The notes: generated by a model from the letters alone, not told the origin. Shown: positions 7,173-16,381, counted from the stretch's first letter. The stretch: 64,000 bases of DNA from Bradyrhizobium betae (GCF_004123905.1 NZ_MZXW01000055.1:124001-188000), one strand, 5' to 3'. A program made the numbers and translations.

Positions 7173-8834
7173 ATGAAGAACAAGATCACCGGCCGCTCCG
7201 CCTTTCTCGCGCTGCTCAAGGACGAGGGCATCACGCATCTGTTCGGCAATCCCGGCACCACCGAACTGCCGATCATGCATGCGCTGAAGGACCACCCTGA
7301 TCTTACCTATGTGATGGCGATGCAGGAGAGCCTGGTGGTCGCGATCGCCGATGGCTACAGCCGCGCCTCCGGAAAGCTCGTCGCCTGCAACGTCCATGTC
7401 GCGCCCGGCCTCGGCAACGCGATGGGCTCGCTCTACAACGCGCAGTTCACGGGTACGCCGATGATTTTGACGGCCGGCCAGCAGGAGCAGGGCCACGGCC
7501 TGATGGAGCCGGTGCTGTACGGCCCCTTGGTGCGCATGGCCGAACCGCTGGTGAAATGGGCGGTCGAAGTGACGCGGCTGGAGGATCTGCCGCGCATCGT
7601 GCGCCGTGCCGCAAAAGTCGCGATGACGCCGCCGACCGGGCCGGTGTTCATCTCGCTACCGGGCGACATCCTCAACAGCGAAGCCGGCATCGATCTCGGC
7701 CGCTCCACCCGCATCGACGCGCGCGTAAAGCCGTCGGACGAGGCGCTGAAGGCGTTCGCCGCACGGCTGTTGAAGGCCGAACGCCCGGTGCTCGTCACCA
7801 TGGACGAGGTGGTCAAGAGCGATGCGCTCAAGGAGGCCGCCGAACTCGCTGAGCTGCTGGGTGCAGCCGCCTACCAATCCTCGACGCCCTATGGCTCTCA
7901 CTTCCTGTCCGAGAGCCCGAGCTTCGTCGGGACCCTCGCGCGGGTGCAGAAGGTCGCGCGCGATACGCTCGCGCCTTACGACCTGCTGATCGCGCTGGGT
8001 GGCGATCCCTTGCGGATGTCGGTTTATAGCGAGGTCGATGCGCTGCCCGATGGCCTCGGCATCGTGCAGGTCGGTCTGGTCGATTGGGAGATCGCCAAGA
8101 ACTACGGCGCCGAGATCGCGCTGAAGGCGGATCTGAAGGAAACGCTGCGCGCGCTGATCCCGGTGCTGAAGGAGATGGGCGGCGCGACACTGACGAGTCG
8201 TGCCAAGCAACGTCTCGCCGAGCTGGCGCCGAAGAACTGGACCGCGCGGCGTGCCGCGCTGGTCGAACAGATCGGCAAGAGCGCGGGTCGCAGCCCCATC
8301 GACCCGGACTTCCTGGTGCTGCAAATGGTCGAGGCCATGCCCGACCATGCGATCCTCGTCGACGAAGGCCTCACCTCCAGCCGCCAGATCACGGCGCTGC
8401 GTCCGCACCGCGACCGCTATGGCTATCATGGCCTTGCCTCCGGCGGCATCGGTTGGGGCCTGCCGGCGTCGGTCGGTGCCAGCATCGCCAATCCGGATCG
8501 CCCCGTGGTGTGCTTCTCCGGCGACGGCAGTGCGATGTATTCGATCCAGTCGCTGTGGACGGCGGCGCATCACAAGCTGCCGCTCAACGTCGTCATCGCC
8601 AACAATGGCGGCTACCGCATCATCAAGCAGCGCCTGCTGGCTTTCCATGGCGATGACAATTACGTCGGCATGGATTTTGTCGATCCGCCGGTGGATTTTG
8701 CAGGGATCGCAAAGGCGCTCGGCTGCGAGGCGATCAAGATCAGCGACCCGCGCGAGCTGAAAACGACGCTGGCGTCTGCGTTTGCCCGGCCGGGCACAAA
8801 GCTGATCGAGGTGATGGTGGACGGGAAGGTGTAG
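7173..8834 (+). CDS. benzoylformate decarboxylase-like ThDP enzyme
   Basis: A 553-residue thiamine diphosphate enzyme that most resembles benzoylformate decarboxylase. Start is the ATG at 7173, preceded by GGAGGAA. The N-terminal domain has FGNPGTTELP (T29 where the known enzyme has Ser), the cofactor-activating Glu E52 in QESLVVAIADGY, and active-site H75 in NVHVAPG. The C-terminal cofactor motif runs from GDG (450-452) to NN (477-478). Members decarboxylate 2-oxo acids to aldehydes. No mandelate genes are adjacent, so the natural 2-oxo acid is unknown. The upstream 267-bp gap is repeat-rich. Acetolactate synthase and oxalyl-CoA decarboxylase are less likely on the motif pattern. Confidence 0.85.
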   Translation: MKNKITGRSAFLALLKDEGITHLFGNPGTTELPIMHALKDHPDLTYVMAMQESLVVAIADGYSRASGKLVACNVHVAPGLGNAMGSLYNAQFTGTPMILTAGQQEQGHGLMEPVLYGPLVRMAEPLVKWAVEVTRLEDLPRIVRRAAKVAMTPPTGPVFISLPGDILNSEAGIDLGRSTRIDARVKPSDEALKAFAARLLKAERPVLVTMDEVVKSDALKEAAELAELLGAAAYQSSTPYGSHFLSESPSFVGTLARVQKVARDTLAPYDLLIALGGDPLRMSVYSEVDALPDGLGIVQVGLVDWEIAKNYGAEIALKADLKETLRALIPVLKEMGGATLTSRAKQRLAELAPKNWTARRAALVEQIGKSAGRSPIDPDFLVLQMVEAMPDHAILVDEGLTSSRQITALRPHRDRYGYHGLASGGIGWGLPASVGASIANPDRPVVCFSGDGSAMYSIQSLWTAAHHKLPLNVVIANNGGYRIIKQRLLAFHGDDNYVGMDFVDPPVDFAGIAKALGCEAIKISDPRELKTTLASAFARPGTKLIEVMVDGKV

Positions 8835-8848
8835 GCATCACCCACCGC

Positions 8849-8988
8849 CGTCATTGCGAGCGCTACTCCCTGACCCGTCACCCTGAGGCGGCCGCTTCTT
8901 CAGCGGCCCTCGAAGGGCGACGGCCCGGCTGCAGCAGCGGGGCCGCTCATCCTTCGAGGCGCGCGAAGGGCGCGCACCTCAGGATGAC
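8849..8988. repeat. palindromic repeat cluster between convergent genes
   Basis: A 14-base piece of the CGTCATTGCGAGCG arm lies at 8849-8862. A separate inverted repeat spans 8877-8988, with ends GTCACCCTGAGG and CCTCAGGATGAC (one mismatch) and internal GC-rich hairpins. It lies between two convergent stop codons and may end both transcripts. Confidence 0.65.
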
Positions 8989-9008
8989 GGAACTTACAGT
9001 GAGGAGCG

Positions 9009-10391
9009 TTAGCGTGCCTTCTTCCCCACCCGATATCCCGCTGCCGGATGCGGCGCATCCAGCCTCGCACGTCCATCGCCGAACAGCTTCTCCCGCAGCG
9101 TACCCTTCGCATATTCCGGCTTGTACCGGCCGCGCTTGGTCAGCTCCGGCACCAGCATATCGGCGATGTCCTCGAAATCGCCGGGCGAGATCGCAAACGC
9201 AACGTTGAGGCCGTCGACGTCGGTCTTCTCGAACCAATCCTCGATCTTGTCCGCGACGCTCTCGGGTGTGCCGACCACGACCGGGCCGGCGCCGCCGATG
9301 CCGACGTGCTCGATGACGTCGCGCACGGTCCAGACGCGGTCGGGGTCGCCGCGGGTGACGTTGTCGAGGGCGCTGCGGCCGGCATCGTTCTGGACATGAC
9401 GCACCTGCTGGTCGAGCTCGTAGCCGGAGAAGTCGATGCCGGTCCATCCCGACATCAGGGCCAGCGCGCCCTCGGCGCTGATATGCGACCGGTAGTCGGC
9501 ATATTTGGCTGCCGCCTCGGCTTCCGTGTTGCCGAGGATGATCGTCATCATGTTGAACATCAGGATCTCGGCCGGGTTGCGGCCGAGCGCTGCAGCTTCC
9601 TGGCGGATCGCGGCGACGCGCGGCGCGATGATCTTGGCCGACGGGCCCGACATGAACACGCATTCGGCGTGCTTGGCCGCAAACTGCCGGCCGCGCGGTG
9701 AGGTGCCGGCCTGGTACAGCACCGGCGTGCGCTGCGGCGATGGCTCACTCAGATGGATAGTATTGTTGATACGGAAGTTTGCTCCGTCATGATTGACGCG
9801 ATGAATCTTGCTGGGATCGGTGAAGATGCCGCGCTGGCGGTCGCGCAGCACGGCGTCGTCTTCCCAGCTGCCTTCCCAGAGTTTGTAGACCACCTCCATA
9901 TATTCGTCGGCGATGTCGTAGCGGTCGTCGTGGCCGGTCTGCTTCTCCTTGCCGGCGCCGCGCGCGGCGCTGTCGAGATAGCCGGTGACGACGTTCCAGC
10001 CGATCCGCCCCTCGGTGAGGTGGTCGAGCGTCGACATCCGCCGCGCGAACGGATAGGGCGGCTCGAAGGACAAATTGCTGGTGACGCCGAAGCCGAGGTT
10101 CTTGGTCACCGCCGCCATCGCCGAGAGCAGCAGCAGCGGCTCGTTCGACGGCGTCTGTGCCGCATTGCGCAGGGCCGCGTCAGGGCTGCTGCCATAGACG
10201 TCATAGACGCCGAGCACGTCGGCCAGGAACAGCCCGTCGAAACGGCCGCGCTCCAGCGTCCTGGCGAGGTCGATCCAGTAGGGCAGGCGGTTATATTCAG
10301 CGGTGCGGTCGCGCGGATGGGTCCACAGGCCCGGTGACTGGTGTGCGACGCAATTCATCGCAAAGGCGTTGAGCCTGATCTCTTTGGCCAT
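9009..10391 (-). CDS. LLM class flavin-dependent monooxygenase (NtaA/SnaA/DszA type)
   Basis: A 460-residue bacterial-luciferase-like monooxygenase of the NtaA/SnaA/DszA/EmoA clan. These are two-component enzymes that take reduced FMN from a partner reductase. The start is the ATG at 10391 (MAKEIRLNAF). Recognisable stretches are FDGLFLADVLG near the N-terminus, SNLSFEPPYPFARR, EGRIGWNVVTGYLDSAARG, and PVLYQAGTSPRGRQFAAKHAECVF. No flavin reductase gene is nearby. It is divergent from the M20 peptidase gene with a 253-bp gap. Family members attack chelators, sulfones, sulfonates or antibiotics; the substrate is not evident. A paralogue lies at 30484-31851. Confidence 0.88.
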   Translation of the reverse strand: MAKEIRLNAFAMNCVAHQSPGLWTHPRDRTAEYNRLPYWIDLARTLERGRFDGLFLADVLGVYDVYGSSPDAALRNAAQTPSNEPLLLLSAMAAVTKNLGFGVTSNLSFEPPYPFARRMSTLDHLTEGRIGWNVVTGYLDSAARGAGKEKQTGHDDRYDIADEYMEVVYKLWEGSWEDDAVLRDRQRGIFTDPSKIHRVNHDGANFRINNTIHLSEPSPQRTPVLYQAGTSPRGRQFAAKHAECVFMSGPSAKIIAPRVAAIRQEAAALGRNPAEILMFNMMTIILGNTEAEAAAKYADYRSHISAEGALALMSGWTGIDFSGYELDQQVRHVQNDAGRSALDNVTRGDPDRVWTVRDVIEHVGIGGAGPVVVGTPESVADKIEDWFEKTDVDGLNVAFAISPGDFEDIADMLVPELTKRGRYKPEYAKGTLREKLFGDGRARLDAPHPAAGYRVGKKAR

Positions 10392-10644
10392 GCTGGTCCC
10401 CCGGCGCCCTGTACTGAGCGCTCTTCGAATGATAGACGTGCGCCCCAATCTGGCGAAGTTCTTGCATATAGCGCGACCTTGGCAAGGCCAAAATCAGCGG
10501 CGGTCCCGCTCTTGGCAAGCCAATCTCAAGAGAGCAAGAACGAATTCACAAGAGAACTACGAGAACTATCCAAGTCCCCGCCACTTTCGAAGGCTAGCCT
10601 GTCTCGGGTAAGGTCCTTCGTCCCAAAGCCTCGAAAAACAAATC

Positions 10645-12030
10645 ATGACCAGAGCCGACGCCATCACCCGCGCCCGTGACGATTTCAAATCCGGCGCGTT
10701 CCTCGCTGAACTCGACCGCCGCGTCGCCTTCAAGACCGAAAGCCAGAATCCGTCGCGTGGCCCCGAGCTGCGCGCCTATCTGGAACAGGAGATGGTGCCG
10801 GCTTTCGCTGCGCTCGATTTCACCAGCCGTCTGGTCGAATCCCCGAGCGGCAAGTCGCCGTTCCTGTTCGCGGAGCATCACGAGAGTGCATCTGCACCGA
10901 CCGTGCTGATCTACGGCCATGGCGACGTCGTCGACGGCATGGAAGGCGAGTGGCGCGATGGCCGCGATCCCTGGCGCACGACGGTTGCGGGCACGCGCCT
11001 CTACGGCCGCGGCACCGCCGACAACAAGGGCCAGCACAGCATCAACATGGCGGCGCTGCGCGCTGTGCGCGAGGCCCGGGGCGGCAAGCTCGGCTTCAAT
11101 GCCAAGTTCATCGTCGAGATGGGCGAGGAGATCGGCTCGCCCGATTTGGGCAAGGTCTGCGATCTCAATCGCGACGCGCTCAAGGCCGATCTGTTCATGG
11201 CCTCCGACGGGCCGCGTTTGTCGGCAGACCGCCCGACACTCTTCCTCGGCTGCCGCGGCGGCATCCGCATCCATCTCGACGTGAACTTGCGCGATGGCGG
11301 CCACCATTCCGGCAATTGGGGCGGCGTGCTCGCCAACCCCGCGACCATCCTGGTCAACGCGATCTCCACGCTGGTCGACGGCCACGGCCGGCTTCAGCTC
11401 GACGCGCTGAAGCCGCCACGGCTCACCAACCAGATCCGCAGCTATCTCGCTGACGTGCAGGTGGTGCCGACCGAGGACGAACCGGCGCTCGCGGAGAATT
11501 GGGGCGAGGAAGGTCTTTCGGCGGCCGAACGGCTCTATGCCTGGAACACGCTCGAAGTGCTGGCGATGTCGTCGGGCAATATCGGGAAGCCGGCGAATGC
11601 CATTCCCGGCAACGCCAATGCCGTGCTGCAACTGCGCTTCGTCGTCGGCACCAAGGTCGATGGTCTGATCGACGCCGTCCGCGCGCATCTTGTCCAGAAG
11701 GGTTTTTCGATGGTCGAGGTGCGGGCCGCCCAAAGCTTTGCGGCCTCGCGCACGGATTTCGACAGCCCCTGGATCAAATGGGCGGCGGATTCGGTGCGGG
11801 AGACCACCGGCAAGCCGCCGGCCGTTTTGCCGAATTTCGGCGGCTCGCTGCCCAACGACGTGTTTTCCGAGATCCTGGGCCTCCCGACGATCTGGGTCCC
11901 GCATTCCTATCCCGGCTGCTCCCAGCATGCGCCCAATGAGCACATCCTGCTGCCATTGACCGAAGAGGCCTTGACGGTGATGGCCGGGCTGTTCTGGGAT
12001 CTCGGGGAATTGCCCAAGCCACTCGTCTGA
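10645..12030 (+). CDS. M20 family metallopeptidase/deacylase
   Basis: A 461-residue zinc amidohydrolase of the M20/ArgE/DapE/CPG2 family. Metal ligands and catalytic residues are visible: H92 and D94 in GHGDVVD, D126 in GRGTADNKGQ, E161/E162 in MGEEIGSP, an Asp in ASDGPR, and a late His near 428 in SQHAPNEH. The dimerisation lid lies at about residues 200-320. It probably hydrolyses a small peptide or N-acyl amino acid. The GltI-type binding protein gene starts 99 bp downstream in the same direction. A joint role, releasing an acidic amino acid and taking it up, is plausible but unproven. Confidence 0.88.
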   Translation: MTRADAITRARDDFKSGAFLAELDRRVAFKTESQNPSRGPELRAYLEQEMVPAFAALDFTSRLVESPSGKSPFLFAEHHESASAPTVLIYGHGDVVDGMEGEWRDGRDPWRTTVAGTRLYGRGTADNKGQHSINMAALRAVREARGGKLGFNAKFIVEMGEEIGSPDLGKVCDLNRDALKADLFMASDGPRLSADRPTLFLGCRGGIRIHLDVNLRDGGHHSGNWGGVLANPATILVNAISTLVDGHGRLQLDALKPPRLTNQIRSYLADVQVVPTEDEPALAENWGEEGLSAAERLYAWNTLEVLAMSSGNIGKPANAIPGNANAVLQLRFVVGTKVDGLIDAVRAHLVQKGFSMVEVRAAQSFAASRTDFDSPWIKWAADSVRETTGKPPAVLPNFGGSLPNDVFSEILGLPTIWVPHSYPGCSQHAPNEHILLPLTEEALTVMAGLFWDLGELPKPLV

Positions 12031-12129
12031 GCCATTAACCTGAGCCGTGATCCCGCCGAAAGTCACATTCTAATCCGGCCGGATTTGTGCTTGCATCCGG
12101 CCGCATCATCCTGAAAGGGGACCAAAAAA

Positions 12130-13041
12130 GTGAAGTATTTCCGCCACATCGGGCTCGCGCTCGCCGCGACCTTCGCCGTCAGCCAGGCCGGGGCCCAGGA
12201 GCTGACCGGCACGCTGAAGAACATCAAGGACACCGGCGCGATCACGCTCGGCTTCCGCGACTCCTCGATCCCGTTCTCCTATCTCGACGACAACCAGAAG
12301 CCCATCGGGTACGCGATGGACATCTGCTACAAGATCGTCGACGCCGTGAAGAAGGAGCTCAAGCTCGACAAGCTCGAGGTCAAGCTCAACCCGGTGACCT
12401 CGGCGACGCGCATTCCGCTGATGGCCAATGGCACCATCGACCTCGAATGCGGCTCGACCACCAACAACGTCGACCGGCAGAAGCAGGTCGCCTTCGCGCC
12501 CACGCACTTCCTGACCGCCAGCCGCTACGTCTTCAAGAAGTCGAGCGGCCTGAAGTCGATCGACGATCTCAAGGGCAAGACGGTGGTCTCGACCGCCGGC
12601 ACCACCAACATCAAGCAGCTCACCGAAGCCAACGTTGCCAAGGGCCTCGGCGCCAACATCATTCCGGCCAAGGACCATGCCGAATCCTTCCTGATGGTCG
12701 AGACCGACCGCGCGGTCGCGTTCGTGATGGACGACATCCTGCTCGCGAGCCTCGTCGCCGGCTCGAAGTCGCCGGACGACTACGTCATCTCCAAGGACGC
12801 GTTCTCCAAGCCCGAGCCCTACGGCATCATGCTGCGCAAGGACGATGCCCCCTTCAAGAAGGTTGTCGATGCCGCGGTTGGCGCGCTCTACACCTCCGGC
12901 GAGGGCCAGAAGATCTACGAAAAGTGGTTCACGCAGAAGATCCCGCCGAAGGGGCTGAACCTCAACACCCCGATCTCGGCCGAGCTGAAGAACGAGTTCG
13001 CAAAACCCTCGGACTCGCCGAACCCGGACGACTATAAGTAA
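12130..13041 (+). CDS. gltI: glutamate/aspartate ABC transporter periplasmic binding protein
   Basis: A 303-residue solute-binding protein starting at GTG. A Sec signal peptide covers about residues 1-22 (hydrophobic LALAATFAVSQAGA, cut before QE). The mature part closely follows E. coli GltI: FRDSSIPFSY, NGTIDLECGSTTNN, RQKQVAFAPT, KDHAESF, RAVAFVMDDILLA, YGIMLRKDD. The ligand is therefore most likely glutamate or aspartate. It is the first gene of a four-gene transporter set. A strong hairpin follows its stop, before the permease genes, which would favour more binding protein than permease. Confidence 0.93.
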   Translation: MKYFRHIGLALAATFAVSQAGAQELTGTLKNIKDTGAITLGFRDSSIPFSYLDDNQKPIGYAMDICYKIVDAVKKELKLDKLEVKLNPVTSATRIPLMANGTIDLECGSTTNNVDRQKQVAFAPTHFLTASRYVFKKSSGLKSIDDLKGKTVVSTAGTTNIKQLTEANVAKGLGANIIPAKDHAESFLMVETDRAVAFVMDDILLASLVAGSKSPDDYVISKDAFSKPEPYGIMLRKDDAPFKKVVDAAVGALYTSGEGQKIYEKWFTQKIPPKGLNLNTPISAELKNEFAKPSDSPNPDDYK

Positions 13042-13052
13042 GATGACGAGTT

Positions 13053-13078
13053 CCCTCTCCCCGCAAGCGGGGAGAGGG
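13053..13078 (+). promoter_or_regulatory. intercistronic hairpin between gltI and gltJ
   Basis: A perfect 12-bp inverted repeat (13053-13064 with 13067-13078, arms CCCTCTCCCCGC / GCGGGGAGAGGG) starts 11 bp after the gltI stop and is followed by no T run. Such hairpins after binding-protein genes usually stabilise the upstream mRNA end or attenuate read-through. Confidence 0.6.
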
Positions 13079-13166
13079 GCACATTCCGGCCATTCTGGAG
13101 GGAGACTGGCCGGACATTTGCATAGGCGCCCGGGACACTTTGAGGGCGCGTTCGCGCGGGGGACAC

Positions 13167-13898
13167 GTGAACTACCACTGGAACTGGGGAATTTTCTTCG
13201 AGCCGAACCCGATGGGGACCGGCACCTATCTCGACATGCTGCTGTCGGGACTGGTGCTGACTCTGAAGACGGCCGTGCTCGCCTGGATCATCGCGCTGGT
13301 CTTCGGCTCGCTGGTCGGCGTCATGCGGACGCTGCCCTCGAGGGGCGCGTACTGGTTCGGCTTCTGCTGGGTCGAGTTCTTCCGCAACATGCCGCTGCTG
13401 GTGCAGCTCTTCCTGTGGTTCTTCGTGCTGCCGGAGTTGCTGCCGAGGGGCGCGGGGCTGTGGCTGAAGCAATTGCCGAACGCGCCGTTCTGGACGGCGG
13501 CGATCGGCATCGGGTTCTTCATGTCGGCCCGTGTCGCAATACAATTGCAGGCCGGCATCGGTTCGCTGCCGCGCGGCCAGAAGATGGCGGCAACCGCGCT
13601 CGGTCTCACGACTTTTCAGGGCTATCGGTACATCCTGCTGCCCATGGCGTTCCGCATCATCATGCCGCCGCTGACCTCCGAGTTTCTCAACACCATCAAG
13701 AACACGGCGGTCGCCATCACCATTGGCCTGATCGAGCTGACCGGACAGGCGCGCTCGATGCAGGAGTTCTCGTTCCAGGTGTTCGAGGCCTTCACCGCCG
13801 CGACGCTACTCTATCTCCTCGTCAACGCCGTCGTCGTAACCGCGATGCGCTTCCTCGAGCGCTGGGTCGCGATCCCCGGCTACATCACGGGGAAATAG
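13167..13898 (+). CDS. gltJ: glutamate/aspartate ABC transporter permease GltJ
   Basis: A 243-residue inner-membrane permease of the HisMQ/GltJK type. The GTG at 13167 gives MNYHWNWGIFFEPNPMG, matching the N-terminus of E. coli GltJ; a GCGCGGGGG run just upstream serves as ribosome-binding site. About five transmembrane segments are visible. The EAA loop reads QKMAATALGLTTFQGYRYILLP, and the WVEFFRNMPLLVQLF segment is typical. It pairs with GltK 4 bp downstream to form the channel for the GltI-bound substrate. Confidence 0.93.
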   Translation: MNYHWNWGIFFEPNPMGTGTYLDMLLSGLVLTLKTAVLAWIIALVFGSLVGVMRTLPSRGAYWFGFCWVEFFRNMPLLVQLFLWFFVLPELLPRGAGLWLKQLPNAPFWTAAIGIGFFMSARVAIQLQAGIGSLPRGQKMAATALGLTTFQGYRYILLPMAFRIIMPPLTSEFLNTIKNTAVAITIGLIELTGQARSMQEFSFQVFEAFTAATLLYLLVNAVVVTAMRFLERWVAIPGYITGK

Positions 13899-13902
13899 CG
13901 CC

Positions 13903-14595
13903 ATGTTTTCCAATCTCGATTTTGACGTCATCCGCCGCGCGCTGCCCTATTTGTTTTACGAGGGCATGACGTTCACTGTGACCCTGACGGCGCTCGCGGG
14001 CCTCGGTGGCCTGATCTTCGGCACGGCGATCGCGCTGATGCGGCTGTCCGGCTTCAAGCTGCTCGGCCGCATCGCGGGCGTCTATGTCGACTTCATGCGT
14101 TCGCTGCCGCTGGTGTTGGTGATCTTCTGGTTCTATTTCCTGGTGCCCTATATCGGGCAGTGGGTGACCGGCGCCTCGCGGCCGATCAGTGTCGGCGCGT
14201 TCGCATCCTCGCTCATCACCTTCATCATGTTCGAGGCGGCGTATTTCTCCGAGATCATGCGCGCCGGCATCCAGTCGATCTCGCGGGGACAGCCGGCGGC
14301 CGCCAATGCGCTCGGTCTCACCTACGCCCAGACCATGCGCTACGTCGTGCTGCCGCAGGCGTTCCGCAACATGCTGCCGGTGCTGCTGACGCAGACCATC
14401 GTGCTGTTCCAGGACACCTCGCTGGTCTACGTGCTCTCGATCCCGGACTTTTTGGGCGCGGCGAGCAAGGTTGCGCAGCGCGACGGCCGCCTCGTAGAAA
14501 TGTATCTGTTTGCTGCAATCGTCTACTTCACCATTTCCTGCGTTGCGTCCTTCGGCGTCCGCCGCCTGCAGTCGCGCATCGCCATCATCCGGTAG
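13903..14595 (+). CDS. gltK: glutamate/aspartate ABC transporter permease GltK
   Basis: A 230-residue permease homologous to GltJ, starting 4 bp after it. The first hydrophobic segment starts near residue 25 (TLTALAGLGGLIFGTAIAL). The conserved region VDFMRSLPLVLVIFWFYFLVPY and the EAA loop around QPAAANALGLTYAQTMRYVVLP are intact. It forms the second half of the heteromeric membrane channel. The ATPase gene follows after 12 bp, so gltJKL are tightly coupled. Confidence 0.93.
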   Translation: MFSNLDFDVIRRALPYLFYEGMTFTVTLTALAGLGGLIFGTAIALMRLSGFKLLGRIAGVYVDFMRSLPLVLVIFWFYFLVPYIGQWVTGASRPISVGAFASSLITFIMFEAAYFSEIMRAGIQSISRGQPAAANALGLTYAQTMRYVVLPQAFRNMLPVLLTQTIVLFQDTSLVYVLSIPDFLGAASKVAQRDGRLVEMYLFAAIVYFTISCVASFGVRRLQSRIAIIR

Positions 14596-14607
14596 AGTTC
14601 GTCGAAC

Positions 14608-15339
14608 ATGATCGAGATCAGCCACGTCAACAAATGGTACAGCCCGACCTTCCAGGTGCTGACCGACTGCACCACCAGCGTCACCAAGGGCGAGGTCGTC
14701 GTGGTCTGCGGCCCCTCGGGCTCAGGCAAATCGACGCTGATCAAATGCGTCAACGCACTGGAGCCGTTCCAGGAGGGCGACATCAGTGTCGACGGCACCA
14801 AGGTCAACGATCCCAAGACCAATTTGCCAAAACTGCGCTCGCGCGTCGGCATGGTGTTCCAGCATTTCGAGCTGTTTCCGCATTTGAAGATCATCGACAA
14901 TCTCTGCCTTGCCCAGCAGAAGGTGCTTGGACGATCGTCTGACAAGGCGGTGGCGAAGGGCATGCAACTGCTGGAGCGCGTCGGGCTCAAGGAGCAGGCC
15001 GAGAAGTTTCCCGCGCAGCTCTCCGGTGGCCAGCAGCAGCGCGTCGCGATCGCCCGCGCGCTCGCCATGGATCCGATCGTGATGCTGTTCGACGAGCCGA
15101 CCTCGGCGCTCGATCCTGAAATGGTCAGCGAGGTGCTCGACGTCATGGTCGACCTCGCCCATGAGGGCATGACCATGATGGTCGTGACCCATGAAATGGG
15201 CTTTGCCCGCAAGGTCGCCAACCGCGTCATCTTCATGGACCGCGGCGAGATCGTCGAGGACGCCCCGAAGGAGGACTTCTTCGGCAAGCCTCGCAGCGAC
15301 CGCGCGCAGAAGTTCTTGTCGAAGATTCTATCGCATTAA
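14608..15339 (+). CDS. gltL: amino acid ABC transporter ATP-binding protein GltL
   Basis: A 243-residue ATPase of the polar amino acid uptake family. Walker A GPSGSGKST is at 35-43, the Q-loop at VFQHFELF, signature LSGGQ at 138-142, and Walker B/catalytic Glu at 161-163 (FDEPT); the switch His is in VVTHEMGFA. All are intact, so the protein should be active. It powers import by GltIJK and is the last gene of the operon. A palindromic repeat follows the stop and may terminate transcription. Confidence 0.95.
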   Translation: MIEISHVNKWYSPTFQVLTDCTTSVTKGEVVVVCGPSGSGKSTLIKCVNALEPFQEGDISVDGTKVNDPKTNLPKLRSRVGMVFQHFELFPHLKIIDNLCLAQQKVLGRSSDKAVAKGMQLLERVGLKEQAEKFPAQLSGGQQQRVAIARALAMDPIVMLFDEPTSALDPEMVSEVLDVMVDLAHEGMTMMVVTHEMGFARKVANRVIFMDRGEIVEDAPKEDFFGKPRSDRAQKFLSKILSH

Positions 15340-15345
15340 CTTTCT

Positions 15346-15385
15346 CTGTCATTCCGGGCTCGCGACTACGTCGCGCCTCGGAATG
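15346..15385. repeat. palindrome after gltL
   Basis: GTCATTCCG (15346-15354) pairs perfectly with CGGAATGAC (15377-15385) around an inner GCGCGAC-like stem. It lies 7 bp after the gltL stop and before the transaminase gene. It fits a dispersed intergenic palindrome that also ends the glt transcript. Confidence 0.6.
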
Positions 15386-15463
15386 ACGGATCGAGGGTTT
15401 ATCGGGCTCGCCAAATCTCCTATACGGGTGAGTAAATTCACCTTCCCCCCAGGAGAACCTGCC

Positions 15464-16324
15464 TTGGACTCGATCGCCTACGTCAACGGCTCATTCGTCC
15501 CGCTCTCGGACGCCAAAATCTCGGTGCTCGACCGCGGCTTCCTGTTCGCCGACGGCATCTACGAGGTCTCGGCGGTGCTGGGTGGCAAGCTGGTCGACAA
15601 CGCCTCGCATCTGGCACGGCTGGAGCGGTCGGTCGGCGAGATCAAGCTGAAGCTCCCCGAGACGGTCGAGCGTATCACCGAGATCCAGAAGGAGCTGATC
15701 GCGCGCAACAAGATCGAAAGCGGCCTCGTCTATCTTCAGGTCACCCGCGGCGCCGACAAGGGTCGCGACTTCCCGTTCCCCAAGGGCGAGGTCAAGTCGA
15801 GCCTGGTGATGTTCACCTCCGAGAAGGACATCATCAACGCCCCGGTCGCAAAGACCGGCATCAACGTGATCACGGTGCCCGACATCCGCTGGGAGCGCCG
15901 CGACATCAAGAGCGTGGCGCTGCTGGCGCAGGTGCTGGCGAAGCAGGCCGCGGCTGAGGCCGGCGCCGGCGAGGCCTGGATGCTGCAAGATGGTTATGTG
16001 ACCGAGGGCGGCTCGTCCACGGCGTTCATCCTGACCAAGGACGACGTCATCGTCACCCGACAGAATTCCAACGCGATCCTGCCGGGCTGCACCCGCAAGG
16101 CCGTGATCGCGCTCGCCGAAGAACGTCAGCTCCGCGTCGAGGAGCGTTCCTTCACCGTCGCCGAGGCGCTCGCCGCCAAGGAAGCGTTCATCACCTCGGC
16201 CTCGTCGTTCGTGCAGCCGGTGGTCGCCGTGGACGGCAAGACAATCGGCGACGGCAAGCCCGGCCCGATGGCGACGCGGCTCCGCGAGATCTATGTGGAG
16301 TTCGCCAAGGCGACGGCGGTTTAA
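15464..16324 (+). CDS. dat: D-amino-acid transaminase (class IV PLP aminotransferase)
   Basis: A 286-residue fold-type IV aminotransferase. The TTG at 15464 follows AGGAGAA at 15451-15457 and gives MDSIAYVNGSF, the normal N-terminus, so the longer frame from 15191 is rejected. The PLP lysine is K149 (RRDIKS), the cofactor Glu is E181 (VTEGGSST), and Y33 sits in FADGIYEV. The pattern fits D-alanine transaminase better than branched-chain transaminase or aminodeoxychorismate lyase. It would interconvert D-amino acids and 2-oxo acids, for example D-Ala/D-Glu. It follows the glutamate transporter but with its own leader. Confidence 0.88.
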   Translation: MDSIAYVNGSFVPLSDAKISVLDRGFLFADGIYEVSAVLGGKLVDNASHLARLERSVGEIKLKLPETVERITEIQKELIARNKIESGLVYLQVTRGADKGRDFPFPKGEVKSSLVMFTSEKDIINAPVAKTGINVITVPDIRWERRDIKSVALLAQVLAKQAAAEAGAGEAWMLQDGYVTEGGSSTAFILTKDDVIVTRQNSNAILPGCTRKAVIALAEERQLRVEERSFTVAEALAAKEAFITSASSFVQPVVAVDGKTIGDGKPGPMATRLREIYVEFAKATAV

Positions 16325-16381
16325 GCCGCACACTCCGCGAGGTGTGAGTCGAAGCACTCTATCGCCAAACTCAGGTGTCAT

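Noticed and set aside
15191..15463. Upstream extension of the D-amino-acid transaminase frame
   Set aside because: It overlaps the end of gltL and the palindromic repeat; the TTG at 15464 has a good ribosome-binding site and gives the normal N-terminus.
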